The notes under the pieces are model-generated. The model did no database searches. It saw only the letters and a list, made by a program, of their open reading frames with translations, and had not been told where the DNA came from. A program made the position numbers and the translations under genes. A stretch of DNA of 45,481 bases from Xenorhabdus anantnagensis (GTDB lineage: Bacteria > Pseudomonadota > Gammaproteobacteria > Enterobacterales > Enterobacteriaceae): the NCBI RefSeq assembly GCF_028598555.1, contig NZ_JAQRFN010000028.1, positions 1 to 45,481 on the forward strand, read 5' to 3'. Of this stretch, positions 1 to 8,390 are shown piece after piece (position 1 is the first letter of the stretch; each line of letters begins with the position of its first letter).

Positions 1-1
1 G

Positions 2-142
2 CTGAATCTGATTGAAATCGTCTGGAAACAAGCCAAATACCACTGGCGACGTTTTATCACCTGGACTCAAGATACAATGGAGTATGAGCTAAATACGCTA
101 TTGGAAGGTTATGGTGATCAATTTGCAATTAATTTTTCTTGA
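2..142 (+). mobile_element. IS630-type transposase, C-terminal fragment (cut by window edge)
   Basis: An open frame enters from the left edge and ends with TGA at 140-142, giving about 46 residues. It begins LNLIEIVWKQAKYHW and continues with RRFITWT, which resembles the C-terminal DDE-domain end of IS630-family transposases (the N-L-I-E-x-x-W-x-x-x-K block around the last catalytic Glu). The 5' part lies outside the window, so I cannot tell whether the element is intact. No terminal inverted repeat could be confirmed in the AT-rich 143-268 stretch, which holds no other gene. Confidence 0.75.
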
Positions 143-268
143 TAACTTAATTAATATTATTACTTGGGAACTAAATTTTATTAGTTTCATTAAAATTGAA
201 AAATAAAAAACAGTTCCTTATTATCTGATTTGCATTTCTGTCATTATTAATAACCTAAGGATACCAAT

Positions 269-712
269 ATGTCTAAAGAGTTATTTATTGCAACTATAGA
301 GCCTGTAGGGCCTCTGAAAATGAAATGTTCCTCACGAAACTTTTCCTTCCATGTAGACGAACCAGAAAGCTTAGGCGGGGAAGATGAAGCAATGACTCCG
401 GTAGAAGCATTACTTTCCGCTTTCGGCGCCTGCCAGGCTATGGTGGCGAAAGTCTTTGCCAGTGCACAGAAAATAAATCTGATTGATATCAAGATAACAC
501 TAGAAGGTGAATTAGATCTCGACAGAATCAAAGGCAAAAATAAAAACGCCAAACTGGGTTTTTCAAAAATTACCTCCAAATTTTATGTTAAAGCAGATAA
601 TACCGAACAAGAGATCCGAGATTTTATTACTTTTGTCGAAAATCATTGCCCTGTTCTCGACACTATCGTTAATACTCCAGAAATTGTGACTGAAGTTTAT
701 CCTGTCAAATAA
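269..712 (+). CDS. OsmC/Ohr-family protein
   Basis: A 147-residue soluble protein of the OsmC superfamily, whose members reduce organic hydroperoxides with a pair of cysteines. The two family cysteines are visible: one in the helix motif AFGACQAMVA (about residue 52) and one in ENHCPVLDTI (about residue 128). The preceding TPVEALLSAFGAC block is the family signature. The ATG at 269 follows a Shine-Dalgarno-like AAGGA at 257-261. It appears monocistronic and ends just before a strong bidirectional terminator. The substrate cannot be assigned: the general family is clear, but whether it acts on peroxides in vivo is unknown. Confidence 0.9.
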   Translation: MSKELFIATIEPVGPLKMKCSSRNFSFHVDEPESLGGEDEAMTPVEALLSAFGACQAMVAKVFASAQKINLIDIKITLEGELDLDRIKGKNKNAKLGFSKITSKFYVKADNTEQEIRDFITFVENHCPVLDTIVNTPEIVTEVYPVK

Positions 713-725
713 TATGGTTTATTTT

Positions 726-760
726 ATTACCCATAACTTTTCATGTTATGGGTAATTTTC
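726..760. terminator. Bidirectional terminator between osmC-like gene and bioH
   Basis: A perfect 12-bp stem (ATTACCCATAAC at 726-737 and its complement at 745-756) has a 7-nt loop, with T-rich sequence after it on the plus strand and T-rich sequence after it on the minus strand. It sits between two convergent genes. Confidence 0.9.
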
Positions 761-768
761 AGCATAAA

Positions 769-1545
769 TTACCATGCCATATCGGAAGCAAAGTTCGTTA
801 ATATTTCAACAAACTCATCAGGATGGGAAATAAAAGGGGCATGAGCCGCATTGCGCATAATAATGGAATGTGTATGTGGCAATGCACTATCAAGCAGCGA
901 AGCAATTTTACGTGGCACCAAGCCATCAAGGTAACCATAAAGACGCAGGAAAGGTAATTGAATCCGGGACAACTCTCCCCTTAAATCATCAGTGCGCAGG
1001 ATTTCCAAACCAGCATTCAATACATCAACTGTCGGCATCGGCTGGTTCAGTACTACTGATTTCAGTACACGGGCATCCTGACGTGCGCTGTCTGTTCCCA
1101 ATGTCTGCAAAGCCAGAAAACGTTCGACTGTTTTCTGAAAGTCCGCACTCAATTGACGTTCAAATGCACGCAAAACCTCTGGCTTAATGCCCGGCCAGTC
1201 TCCATCAGCACTAAATTTTGGTGAGGAAGCCACAGTGACCAAACCCGCAACTTGTTTCGGATGATCTAAAGCAATCCGACTGGCCACCAATCCCCCTAAA
1301 GACCAGCCGAGCCACAAGGCATTTTCTGGCGCTTGCTGCCATACTGTATCTGCCATATCCGCCAATGACATTGCCGGATACGATTGGCTACGGCCATATC
1401 CCGGTAAATCCACTAGATGCAAACGAAAATGCGAAGCCAATCGCGTTTCCACTGAACGCCAAACCTCAGCGTTTAATCCCCATCCGTGCAGCATCACAAG
1501 ATCACGCGGTGCATCTCCGATTGTCTGCCAAGACAACTGATTCAT
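769..1545 (-). CDS. bioH: Pimeloyl-[acyl-carrier protein] methyl ester esterase BioH
   Basis: A 258-residue alpha/beta hydrolase. BioH removes the methyl group from pimeloyl-ACP methyl ester, ending pimelate synthesis for biotin. The nucleophile elbow GWSLGG places the catalytic Ser at residue 82, as in the E. coli enzyme. The Asp in [13 protein letters not shown] (about 207) and the His in [11 protein letters not shown] (about 235) complete the triad. The oxyanion motif [10 protein letters not shown] is also present. The frame is open nine codons further upstream, but the start at 1545 ([10 protein letters not shown]) matches the family N-terminus. It is divergent from gntX with 38 bp between starts, as in other enterobacteria. 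Confidence 0.96.
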   Translation of the reverse strand: MNQLSWQTIGDAPRDLVMLHGWGLNAEVWRSVETRLASHFRLHLVDLPGYGRSQSYPAMSLADMADTVWQQAPENALWLGWSLGGLVASRIALDHPKQVAGLVTVASSPKFSADGDWPGIKPEVLRAFERQLSADFQKTVERFLALQTLGTDSARQDARVLKSVVLNQPMPTVDVLNAGLEILRTDDLRGELSRIQLPFLRLYGYLDGLVPRKIASLLDSALPHTHSIIMRNAAHAPFISHPDEFVEILTNFASDMAW

Positions 1546-1583
1546 TGTTATTCTCACTTTATTTGTCACCAAGGAAGGAAACT

Positions 1584-2267
1584 ATGCTAACAATGGTTGG
1601 ATACTGTTGGCTATGCCATCAAAATTTGTATTTTGCCCATCATGGAATCTGCTGCATCTGCCATCGTTACTTAAAGCGGCAACAACATGTCTGCCCGCGC
1701 TGTGCACTGCCTTCTGAATCCAGCGATCTTCCCTGTGGGCGATGCGTGAGAAATCCCCCTCTGTGGCAACATCTGATCGCCATTACAGATTACACTCAGC
1801 CATTAAGTCAGCTTATTAAACGGTATAAGTATCACGGCACTCCGCAACTCGCGCCAGTGCTGGCACGCTTGTTCCTGCTGCATTGGTTACAAGGCTATCG
1901 AGAAGGTCGCTGGCATAAGCCGGATCGTATACTGGGTATTCCTCTGCATAGCAGGAAACGCTGGCAACGTGGGTTCGATCATATTGAACTCATTGCCCGC
2001 CCCCTCTCACGTTGGCTGCAATGCCCGTATCATCCCGGTTTTTTGCAACGTTCACGTGCTACACTCACACAGCGGGGCTTATCTGCCGCCCAAAGGAAAA
2101 CCAATCTTAAGCGGGCCTTTAAATTACGGGGTGATTTTGCCGATCAACATGTCGCTATTTTCGATGATGTGATCACCACGGGCACAACGCTGCATGAAGC
2201 TTCACAGTTGTTAATTCGTGCGGGGGCTCGCTCTGTACAGGCTTGGGCAATATGCCGAACCTTGTAG
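1584..2267 (+). CDS. gntX: ComF/GntX-family phosphoribosyltransferase-like protein
   Basis: A 227-residue ComF-family protein (called GntX in E. coli, where it neighbours bioH and nfuA). The N-terminus has zinc-finger-like cysteine pairs (CWLC, CCIC, CPRC, CGRC) within the first 60 residues. The C-terminus has the type I phosphoribosyltransferase PRPP loop VAIFDDVITTGTTL. The frame is open upstream to 1365 but that part runs antisense through bioH. The ATG at 1584 is chosen because AAGGAAGGA lies at 1571-1579 and the protein then matches the family start MLTMVGYCWLC. Related proteins act in DNA uptake or use; the role here is not proven. Confidence 0.93.
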   Translation: MLTMVGYCWLCHQNLYFAHHGICCICHRYLKRQQHVCPRCALPSESSDLPCGRCVRNPPLWQHLIAITDYTQPLSQLIKRYKYHGTPQLAPVLARLFLLHWLQGYREGRWHKPDRILGIPLHSRKRWQRGFDHIELIARPLSRWLQCPYHPGFLQRSRATLTQRGLSAAQRKTNLKRAFKLRGDFADQHVAIFDDVITTGTTLHEASQLLIRAGARSVQAWAICRTL

Positions 2268-2326
2268 TTCCTTTATAAATGGGCGTATTATAACCAACTA
2301 GAACAGTCAACTATTGAGCAAATGAC

Positions 2327-2902
2327 ATGATTAATATTACTGAAGCAGCGCAAGCGCATTTTGCCAAACTACTGGCAAATCAAGAACCGGGCACACAGAT
2401 CCGCGTTTTTGTCATTAATCCAGGAACGCCGACGGCTGAATGCGGAGTTTCCTATTGCCCACCGGATGCTGTTGAAGCTACTGACACCGAATTGAAGTTC
2501 GACCAACTCTCCGCCTATGTTGATGAAATTAGTGCACCTTTCCTGGAAGAAGCCGTCATTGATTTTGTGACCGATCAACTAGGTTCTCAACTGACCCTGA
2601 AAGCCCCTAACGCCAAAATGCGTAAAGTGGCTGATGATGCTCCACTCATTGAGCGTGTTGAATATCTCCTACAATCACAGATTAATCCACAGTTGGCGGG
2701 GCATGGTGGTCGTGTCAGCCTGATGGAAATCACCGATGAAGGTTATGCCATTCTGCAATTCGGTGGTGGGTGTAACGGCTGTTCAATGGTCGATGTCACC
2801 CTGAAAGAAGGGATTGAAAAACAGTTATTACAGATGTTCCCTGAATTGAAAGGCGTGAGAGATCTGACTGAACACCAGCGCGGTGAACATTCATATTACT
2901 GA
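2327..2902 (+). CDS. nfuA: Fe-S biogenesis protein NfuA
   Basis: A 191-residue iron-sulfur carrier that delivers [4Fe-4S] clusters to client apoproteins. The N-terminal A-type-like domain (about 1-95) lacks the metal-binding cysteines, as usual for NfuA. The C-terminal Nfu domain carries the C-x-x-C motif in [11 protein letters not shown] (about residues 149-152). The ending [10 protein letters not shown] matches the enterobacterial family. It follows gntX by 59 bp. In E. coli this locus continues with gntT and the malPQT genes; here the glp genes come directly after a repeat-bearing spacer. Confidence 0.97.
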   Translation: MINITEAAQAHFAKLLANQEPGTQIRVFVINPGTPTAECGVSYCPPDAVEATDTELKFDQLSAYVDEISAPFLEEAVIDFVTDQLGSQLTLKAPNAKMRKVADDAPLIERVEYLLQSQINPQLAGHGGRVSLMEITDEGYAILQFGGGCNGCSMVDVTLKEGIEKQLLQMFPELKGVRDLTEHQRGEHSYY

Positions 2903-2941
2903 TTTTTCATTCTTATTTTGATGCTTTCTTAATCATTATGT

Positions 2942-3018
2942 TTTTTGAAACATTATAGCTTTTTGAAACAAAATAGCTTTTTGAAACATCATGGTTTTTG
3001 AAACATTATGACTTTTTG
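2942..3018 (+). repeat. Imperfect 17-18-bp tandem repeat, about 4.5 copies
   Basis: Units starting TTTTTGAAACATTATA recur at 2942, 2960, 2978 and 2995, with a partial fifth at 3013. Spacing is 18, 18, 17 and 18 bp. The array lies in the 260-bp nfuA-glpE spacer, which holds no gene. The near-constant period with few changes points to replication slippage; a binding role is possible but not shown. Confidence 0.85.
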
Positions 3019-3057
3019 ACCATTTTTCTGTTTCTAATATTTTCTATCTGCATTTCC

Positions 3058-3087
3058 CGCCTTTCCAATGTAAATATTGGGAAGGCG
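3058..3087. other. Hairpin upstream of glpE
   Basis: Twelve-base arms CGCCTTTCCAAT and ATTGGGAAGGCG flank a GTAAAT-type loop, with one G-U wobble. There is no T-run after it on either strand, so this may be a processing or regulatory hairpin, or a weak terminator for nfuA. Confidence 0.5.
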
Positions 3088-3162
3088 ATAAGGTCATACC
3101 AGATGACTATTAAGAAATGAATATATTGAAAATGAAAACTTTAGAAACTACGTTGAGTATTT

Positions 3163-3486
3163 ATGGACCATTTTCAAACGATAAACCCTGAACAGGCTTA
3201 CCAACACTGGCTCGATAAAACCGCAGTCTTGGTTGATATCCGCGATCCACAAAGCTTCCGTGCCGGACACGCAACAGGTGCGTTTCACCTGACAAATGAA
3301 ACAATTAATAGCCTTCTACAGGAAGCAGATTTTGACCAACCGATCATGGTGATGTGCTACCACGGCCATAGCAGTCAGGGGGCAGCACAATACCTGATCA
3401 ATATAGGGTTTGAGACCGTTTATAGTGTCAATGGTGGCTTTGAAGTCTGGCAAAGAGAGTATCCTCACGCTGTCCATACTCAATGA
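3163..3486 (+). CDS. glpE: Thiosulfate sulfurtransferase GlpE (single-domain rhodanese)
   Basis: A 107-residue single rhodanese domain. GlpE transfers sulfane sulfur from thiosulfate to acceptors such as cyanide or thioredoxin. The active-site loop [11 protein letters not shown] places the catalytic Cys at residue 65, identical to the E. coli position, and the AVLVDIRDP strand motif is present. Its length equals that of the E. coli protein. It heads glpE-glpG-glpR with spacers of 76 and 103 bp. Its physiological link to glycerol-3-phosphate use is historical rather than mechanistic. Confidence 0.96.
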   Translation: MDHFQTINPEQAYQHWLDKTAVLVDIRDPQSFRAGHATGAFHLTNETINSLLQEADFDQPIMVMCYHGHSSQGAAQYLINIGFETVYSVNGGFEVWQREYPHAVHTQ

Positions 3487-3562
3487 ATCTTTAACGCACT
3501 AATGTCAACACGATTAATCCCTGTGCAATTAACTTCAACTTAAGGCAGAGATAAGACGAGCA

Positions 3563-4408
3563 ATGATCCATGTAACCTCAATATCCAATCCTCGACTGGC
3601 TCAGGCCTTTATTGATTATATGGCGACGCAGGACATTCATTTGACCATGCGATCCAACAATGAGTCGTCACCCGTTGAACTCTGGTTAGAAGATGACAGC
3701 CAACTCAGCCGGGTTGAACAGGAACTTCACCTCTTTATCCGCGATCCGCTCCATGAACGCTATCAGGCTGCCAGTTGGCAAACGGGAAAACCAACCAGCT
3801 CCTTCAAGTACCACAACAACCTGAACTTGAAGACACTAAAAAGTCAGTCTGGGCCGCTGACAATTGCTATAACGATGCTCTGTATCCTTGTTTATCTTTG
3901 GATAACAATGACAAGCATTCCCGATGTCATGAACTGGCTGGCATGGCCGACTAACAGTGATCAGTATCTGGAATTATGGCGCTGGATTAGCCCTGCCTTA
4001 TTGCATTTCTCTCTGACACATATCCTCTTTAATCTTGCATTATGGTGGTATTTCGGCAGTCAGGTAGAACAAAAAATTGGCAGCAGCAAACTTTTTGAAA
4101 TCACAATAGTCTCAGCATTTTTCAGTGGCTGGGCGCAATCATTGTTCAGCGGAGCTAATTTTGGGGGACTGTCTGGTGGGGTTTACGCACTGATCGGATA
4201 TGTCTGGCTAACAGGTGAAATGTCACCTAAACGTGGAATAAATGCTCCCGGGGGGTTAATCGCTATTTCTATCATTTGGTTATTGGTTGGCTATCTCAAT
4301 CTATTTTCACTCAACATCGCCAATACCGCCCATATTTCAGGGTTAATTATCGGGTTATTGATGGGGTTATGGGATAATTTGAATTTGCGTAAACAAAAAA
4401 ACCAATAA
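3563..4408 (+). CDS. glpG: Rhomboid intramembrane serine protease GlpG
   Basis: A 281-residue integral membrane protease that cleaves transmembrane substrates within the bilayer. A cytoplasmic N-terminal domain (about 1-90) precedes six predicted membrane helices. The catalytic Ser lies in GLSGGVYALIGYVW and the catalytic His in TAHISGLIIGLLMG. The HILFNLALWWYFG block with its conserved His and Asn is also present, as is the L1-loop region. It lies in the glpEGR cluster, its usual place in enterobacteria. A probable Shine-Dalgarno (GACGAG) lies a few bases before ATG 3563. Confidence 0.96.
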   Translation: MIHVTSISNPRLAQAFIDYMATQDIHLTMRSNNESSPVELWLEDDSQLSRVEQELHLFIRDPLHERYQAASWQTGKPTSSFKYHNNLNLKTLKSQSGPLTIAITMLCILVYLWITMTSIPDVMNWLAWPTNSDQYLELWRWISPALLHFSLTHILFNLALWWYFGSQVEQKIGSSKLFEITIVSAFFSGWAQSLFSGANFGGLSGGVYALIGYVWLTGEMSPKRGINAPGGLIAISIIWLLVGYLNLFSLNIANTAHISGLIIGLLMGLWDNLNLRKQKNQ

Positions 4409-4511
4409 AACTCCAGAAAACACCCAATAGATTTCATGTTGCAATAACGGCTTGAAATAGAAAGGGATTATTTTGGGCAACTATAATCTATGCAAACATT
4501 AGGGGAATGTT

Positions 4512-5270
4512 GTGAAGCAAACTCAGCGACATGATGCAATAATCGAGTTGGTGCGTCTTCAAGGTTATGTCAGCACTGAAGAGCTGGTTGCACATTTTGA
4601 TGTCAGCCCGCAAACCATCCGGCGTGATTTAAATGATCTGGCTGATAAAAATAAAATCCAGCGTCATCACGGCGGTGCCGCGCTGCCATCCAGCTCTGTC
4701 AACACAGCCTATCATGACCGCAAGATAATGTGGTCGGATGAAAAAGCTCGCATTGCGCAACACGTTGCTACCCAAATTCCAAACGGCGCAACCCTGTTCA
4801 TTGATATTGGAACAACCCCAGAAGCCGTGGCGCATGCCCTGCTAAACCATCGCGATTTACGGATTGTCACCAACAACCTCAATGTCGCAACACTGTTTAT
4901 GGGCAAAGAAGATTTCCGGCTAATTTTGGCTGGTGGTGAAGTACGTTCCCGTGATGGTGGCATTATTGGTGAAGCAACGCTGGATTTTATTTCCCAGTTC
5001 CGCCTTGATTTCGGTATTCTTGGGATCAGTGGTATTGATAGTGATGGCTCATTGCTGGAATTCGATTACCACGAAGTCCGTACCAAACGCGCTATTATCG
5101 AAAACTCCCGCTGTGTCATGCTGGTTGCCGACCATTCAAAATTTGGCCGCAGTGCGATGGTTAATCTCGGTAACATGAACCTGATTGATTTTTTGTTCAC
5201 GGATAAAACACCTCCTCCCAACGTCCAGAAAGTCATTGAGCAATATAACGTTAAGCTGGAGCTGTGCTAA
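4512..5270 (+). CDS. glpR: Glycerol-3-phosphate regulon repressor GlpR (DeoR family)
   Basis: A 252-residue DeoR-family repressor that binds glp operators and is released by glycerol-3-phosphate. The N-terminal helix-turn-helix (VSTEELVAHFDVSPQTIRRD, residues about 19-38) is followed by the DeoR sensor domain, with IDIGTTPEAVAHAL and the ILAGGEVRSRDGG effector-pocket region. A GTG start at 4512 is chosen because AGGGGA at 4501-4506 precedes it and the protein then begins MKQTQRHDAIIELV, like its homologues. Its targets probably include the two operators just before glpD. Confidence 0.96.
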   Translation: MKQTQRHDAIIELVRLQGYVSTEELVAHFDVSPQTIRRDLNDLADKNKIQRHHGGAALPSSSVNTAYHDRKIMWSDEKARIAQHVATQIPNGATLFIDIGTTPEAVAHALLNHRDLRIVTNNLNVATLFMGKEDFRLILAGGEVRSRDGGIIGEATLDFISQFRLDFGILGISGIDSDGSLLEFDYHEVRTKRAIIENSRCVMLVADHSKFGRSAMVNLGNMNLIDFLFTDKTPPPNVQKVIEQYNVKLELC

Positions 5271-5303
5271 TTGCTTTTTACGCAATCATCTCACCATAAT
5301 ATC

Positions 5304-5334
5304 CCCCACCTGAAATTCTGGTGGGGCTTCTTTT
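5304..5334 (+). terminator. Rho-independent terminator of glpR
   Basis: A GC-rich 7-bp stem (CCCCACC at 5304-5310, GGTGGGG at 5320-5326) with a 9-nt loop is followed by CTTCTTTT. It separates glpR from the regulated glpD promoter. Confidence 0.9.
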
Positions 5335-5419
5335 CAAATGAGGCTCCTTCCCATAAATATTTCCACTCAAATTTGTATCCCGCAAAATCCTTATTAATCT
5401 AATGCATATGATCAGGATT

Positions 5420-5435
5420 TGTTACCTGTATCACG
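5420..5435 (+). promoter_or_regulatory. CRP-like site upstream of glpD
   Basis: TGTTACCTGTATCACG matches 8 of the 10 fixed bases of TGTGA-N6-TCACA. It lies about 110 bp before the glpD start. A TTAATA sequence at 5455-5460 could be the -10 of a class II CRP promoter. In E. coli glpD is CRP-activated, which supports the call. Confidence 0.5.
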
Positions 5436-5491
5436 CGAATATGTTTTTTCTGAGTTAATAGTTGGCGACTGATGAATTTTTGATTACAATC

Positions 5492-5531
5492 CTTGAGCGA
5501 AAACGAACATTAAAGAACTGTTTCGAACATT
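5492..5531 (+). promoter_or_regulatory. Two abutting GlpR operators before glpD
   Basis: Two 20-bp sites lie end to end at 5492-5511 and 5512-5531. Each ends in CGAACATT, the right half of the GlpR consensus (WATGTTCG-WTAW-CGAACATW); the left halves are more degenerate (CTTGAGCG and AAAGAACT). Tandem abutting operators between promoter and gene are the known E. coli glpD arrangement. Confidence 0.75.
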
Positions 5532-5545
5532 TCAAAGGGGATGCA

Positions 5546-7039
5546 ATGGAAACCAAAGACTTGATTGTAATCGGCGGCGGAATTAACGGCGCTGGTATTG
5601 CGGCAGATGCTGCTGGCCGGGGACTTTCTGTCCTGCTGTTGGAAGGTCAAGACTTGGCCAGCGCAACTTCATCTGCCAGCTCCAAACTGATCCACGGTGG
5701 CTTGCGCTATCTGGAACATTATGAATTCCGTTTGGTCAGTGAAGCACTGGCTGAACGTGAAGTGCTTTTAAAACTGGCTCCCCATATTGCATTCCCGATG
5801 CGTTTTCGTCTACCACATCAACCACACCTGCGCCCGGCTTGGATGATCCGCATTGGCCTGTTCCTGTACGATAACTTAGGCAAACGTGTTAGCTTACCAG
5901 GCAGTAAAGGGTTAAAATTTGGTGCAAGCTCAGTATTGAAACCCTCTATCACTCGTGGCTTTGAATACTCCGACTGTTGGGTTGATGATGCGCGTCTGGT
6001 TGTTCTGAACGCACAGGAAATTCAAAAACGCGGCGGCGAAGTACGTACCCGTACCCAAGTGACCCGCGCATGGCGCGAGAATGGTTATTGGATGGTTGAA
6101 GCCAAAGATCTCAAAACTGGCGAAACCAACACATGGCGCGCAAAAGGTTTGGTCAACGCAACTGGCCCTTGGGTGAAAAATTTCTTCGATAACGGCCTGC
6201 AATTGAAATCGCCTTATGGCATCCGCTTGATCAAAGGCAGCCATATTGTTGTTCCTCGCGTTCACGATGAACCACAGGCTTATATTCTGCAAAATGAAGA
6301 TAATCGCATCGTGTTTGTTATTCCATGGAATGACGAATTCTCGATCATTGGTACGACGGATGTTGAATACAAAGGCGATCCAAAAGAAGTCAAAATTGAT
6401 GATAAAGAGATCGACTATTTGCTGAAAGTCTATAACGACCACTTCAAGAAACAACTTGTTCGCGATGATATTGTCTGGACTTACTCTGGTGTCCGCCCTT
6501 TGTGTGATGATGAATCCGATTCACCACAAGCAATTACCCGTGATTACACTCTGGATGTGCGGGATGAGCAAGGTCAGATGCCATTGCTGTCCGTATTTGG
6601 TGGCAAGCTGACAACTTATCGTAAACTGGCTGAACACGCCGTGGATAAACTGGCACAGTACTACCCCAACGCGGGTCAGGCATGGACGAAAAATGGCAAA
6701 TTACCGGGTGGTGAGCTGGAAGGCTGCGATCGCGATGGTTATGCGCGTCTGCTGCGTCAGCGTCACAACTGGTTGCCGGAAGGTATGGCACGGCGCTATG
6801 CCCGTACTTACGGCAGCAACAGCCAAATCATCCTGAAAGGCGCTGAAGCACTGACTGATCTTGGCGAATTTTTCGGTCATGGTTTGTATGAAGCTGAATT
6901 GCGTTATTTAGTTGAGCACGAATGGGTAACACAGTTAGATGATGCTATCTGGCGCCGTACTAAACTGGGCATGTGGCTCAATGATGAACAAAAACAACGC
7001 ATAGCTGACTGGTTGGCACAAAACGCCAAAGCTGCTTAA
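5546..7039 (+). CDS. glpD: Aerobic glycerol-3-phosphate dehydrogenase GlpD
   Basis: A 497-residue membrane-associated flavoenzyme that oxidises glycerol-3-phosphate to dihydroxyacetone phosphate and passes electrons to ubiquinone. The FAD-binding Rossmann motif GGGINGAGIAADAAGRG is at residues 10-26. SSKLIHGGLRYLEH and the substrate-site segment SYGIRLIKGSH-type sequence (here SPYGIRLIKGSHIVV) follow, then TYSGVRPLCDD. The frame is open to 5462, but ATG 5546 is chosen for its AAAGGGG Shine-Dalgarno at 5534-5540 and the METKDLIVIGGG family start. The upstream extension would also run through the GlpR operators. Unlike in E. coli, glpD lies on the same strand as glpEGR and downstream of it. Confidence 0.97.
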   Translation: METKDLIVIGGGINGAGIAADAAGRGLSVLLLEGQDLASATSSASSKLIHGGLRYLEHYEFRLVSEALAEREVLLKLAPHIAFPMRFRLPHQPHLRPAWMIRIGLFLYDNLGKRVSLPGSKGLKFGASSVLKPSITRGFEYSDCWVDDARLVVLNAQEIQKRGGEVRTRTQVTRAWRENGYWMVEAKDLKTGETNTWRAKGLVNATGPWVKNFFDNGLQLKSPYGIRLIKGSHIVVPRVHDEPQAYILQNEDNRIVFVIPWNDEFSIIGTTDVEYKGDPKEVKIDDKEIDYLLKVYNDHFKKQLVRDDIVWTYSGVRPLCDDESDSPQAITRDYTLDVRDEQGQMPLLSVFGGKLTTYRKLAEHAVDKLAQYYPNAGQAWTKNGKLPGGELEGCDRDGYARLLRQRHNWLPEGMARRYARTYGSNSQIILKGAEALTDLGEFFGHGLYEAELRYLVEHEWVTQLDDAIWRRTKLGMWLNDEQKQRIADWLAQNAKAA

Positions 7040-7060
7040 TTGCAAGATTGATTCAGCGTA

Positions 7061-7092
7061 AAAATGGCGATAATTTTTATCGCCATTTTTTG
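7061..7092 (+). terminator. Rho-independent terminator of glpD
   Basis: An 11-bp stem (AAAATGGCGAT at 7061-7071, complement at 7079-7089) with a 7-nt loop runs into a T-tract. Confidence 0.92.
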
Positions 7093-7271
7093 TTTCGATT
7101 CATTCCTACCATAATTTATTCTTATCATATAAGTTTTTTCCCGCTCATCAACGTCTGTAAACGACCGTAAATTTTCGAAAACAATCATCCCTATTTCCTA
7201 TTGAAATCTCATTAATTTTCATCTAATTCAACTGGTTGTTTAACGCACATATTTTTGTCATCGTGATAGTA

Positions 7272-7315
7272 TGTTAGAAATCAAACTGTCATATATCTAA
7301 CACAGTCATCTAACA
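7272..7315 (+). promoter_or_regulatory. Operator-like TGTTAGA/TCTAACA repeats
   Basis: TGTTAGA at 7272-7278 faces two copies of its complement TCTAACA at 7296-7302 and 7309-7315, just upstream of the truncated GNAT frame at 7336. This resembles a repressor operator, but I do not recognise the regulator. Confidence 0.35.
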
Positions 7316-7335
7316 CAACAGCTTTGGAAATATCT

Positions 7336-7470
7336 ATGTTAACGATTCGGGATACAACTATAGAAGATGCTGTGCTACTGTCCGAGTTACTTGAAACAAG
7401 TTATCGTTTTCATTTTTCTTATTTATGGCATGACCAAAACGAACTTGAAGAGTATATTGCGGGCGATTAA
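7336..7470 (+). pseudogene. Truncated GNAT-type acetyltransferase N-terminus
   Basis: A 44-codon frame starting MLTIRDTTIEDAVLLSELL resembles the first beta strand and helix of GNAT acetyltransferases (L-x-I-R-x-x-T-x-x-D). It stops at 7470, exactly where the convergent minus-strand metalloprotease gene ends (7467). A GNAT domain needs about 140-160 residues and the acetyl-CoA-binding motif is absent, so this looks like a 5' remnant cut off when the neighbouring gene arrived. The frame is too short for a firm family call. Confidence 0.5.
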
Positions 7471-8390
7471 GGACTCCAATTATGTGGTAATTTGGGAAGT
7501 TCTATACCAATGAGTTCAGGCCCCAAATAATATTGATAATATTCTAATACCTTTTTACTGTATTTTTTCCCATATACTAAACCAGTAAAAACTTCTGCAA
7601 CAAATTCATTAGAATTATTTTTCTGTATAGCATACTCACTCACCTGTTCAACAATCATTGCTGGGATGATACATTTATTTTGCTCATTTGTTCTTCTAGC
7701 AAACCAAAATTTTCCTTCTGATTCAATGCGCTGCGCATGAAGTATATGACCAATTTCATGTACAATAGAAGCAATAACCCTCGTTGAACATTCTGGATTA
7801 GATTCCAATAATTTCCTTTTTCCTGATATGGCCTCCTGATGAAGCTGATCGGAGACACCAGACACAGACACATCAAATCCAATTTGACCCGAGTGGTTTT
7901 TATTTCTAAGCCCACCGCTTCCCCCGAAAGAAGGTGGAAGAGACTTAATTTTATTCACTTGCGTAATTTGCTTATCATTTATATGAAGACATGGACTTTC
8001 AACCCATATTCCTTTCGAAATCAATTTATTATATGTATTTTCGTCTTCTATTTTCGGCCATCTAACTTCAGTTCTTCCTGTTCCCTCCGCTACATAAACA
8101 TTAATGTTTTTCACCACTCCAGATAAATTTCTCACTTTTTTGTTAATCTTATTAAGAGCGTAACTAATAGAATTAATATACTTCATTTTAGTTTCATTAT
8201 GGATATCCCCCTGTTTTCCAAGCAGTTTAATATGAACACCCAAAATATAACAATTGGATAAGACAAAGCTATTATCATGATAATAATCTAAAAAGTTCAT
8301 TTCCTGATGCTTTATGATCTCTATTCCTTTACTTCTGAGATTACTCGTCGAGATTTCTCGACGCTTTGATTCTTTTTTCCACCTAAACAA
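7467..8390 (-). CDS. Putative secreted/effector zinc metalloprotease (gluzincin, M34-like motif pair)
   Basis: A 307-residue protein with HEIGH at residues 211-215, the H-E-x-x-H zinc site. About 50 residues later comes NEFVAEVF (261-268), whose Glu could be the third zinc ligand. This pairing of HE(F/I)GH and NEF(x)AE is the pattern of the anthrax lethal factor/M34-like gluzincins. There is no obvious signal peptide. The N-terminal half matches nothing I recognise. The start is TTG at 8390, supported by GGAG six bases upstream; the next in-frame Met (residue 31) has no clear ribosome site. It stands alone between a GNAT remnant and a long AT-rich spacer, which suggests horizontal arrival. 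A host-directed toxin is an inference. Confidence 0.7.
   Translation of the reverse strand: MFRWKKESKRREISTSNLRSKGIEIIKHQEMNFLDYYHDNSFVLSNCYILGVHIKLLGKQGDIHNETKMKYINSISYALNKINKKVRNLSGVVKNINVYVAEGTGRTEVRWPKIEDENTYNKLISKGIWVESPCLHINDKQITQVNKIKSLPPSFGGSGGLRNKNHSGQIGFDVSVSGVSDQLHQEAISGKRKLLESNPECSTRVIASIVHEIGHILHAQRIESEGKFWFARRTNEQNKCIIPAMIVEQVSEYAIQKNNSNEFVAEVFTGLVYGKKYSKKVLEYYQYYLGPELIGIELPKLPHNWSP

Noticed and set aside
2942-3018. CRISPR-like periodic repeats
   Set aside because: The units abut with no unique spacers and there are no cas genes, so this is a simple tandem repeat.
5930-6454. Long antisense ORF inside glpD
   Set aside because: It is the mirror frame of a highly conserved gene and has no homology or start signals.
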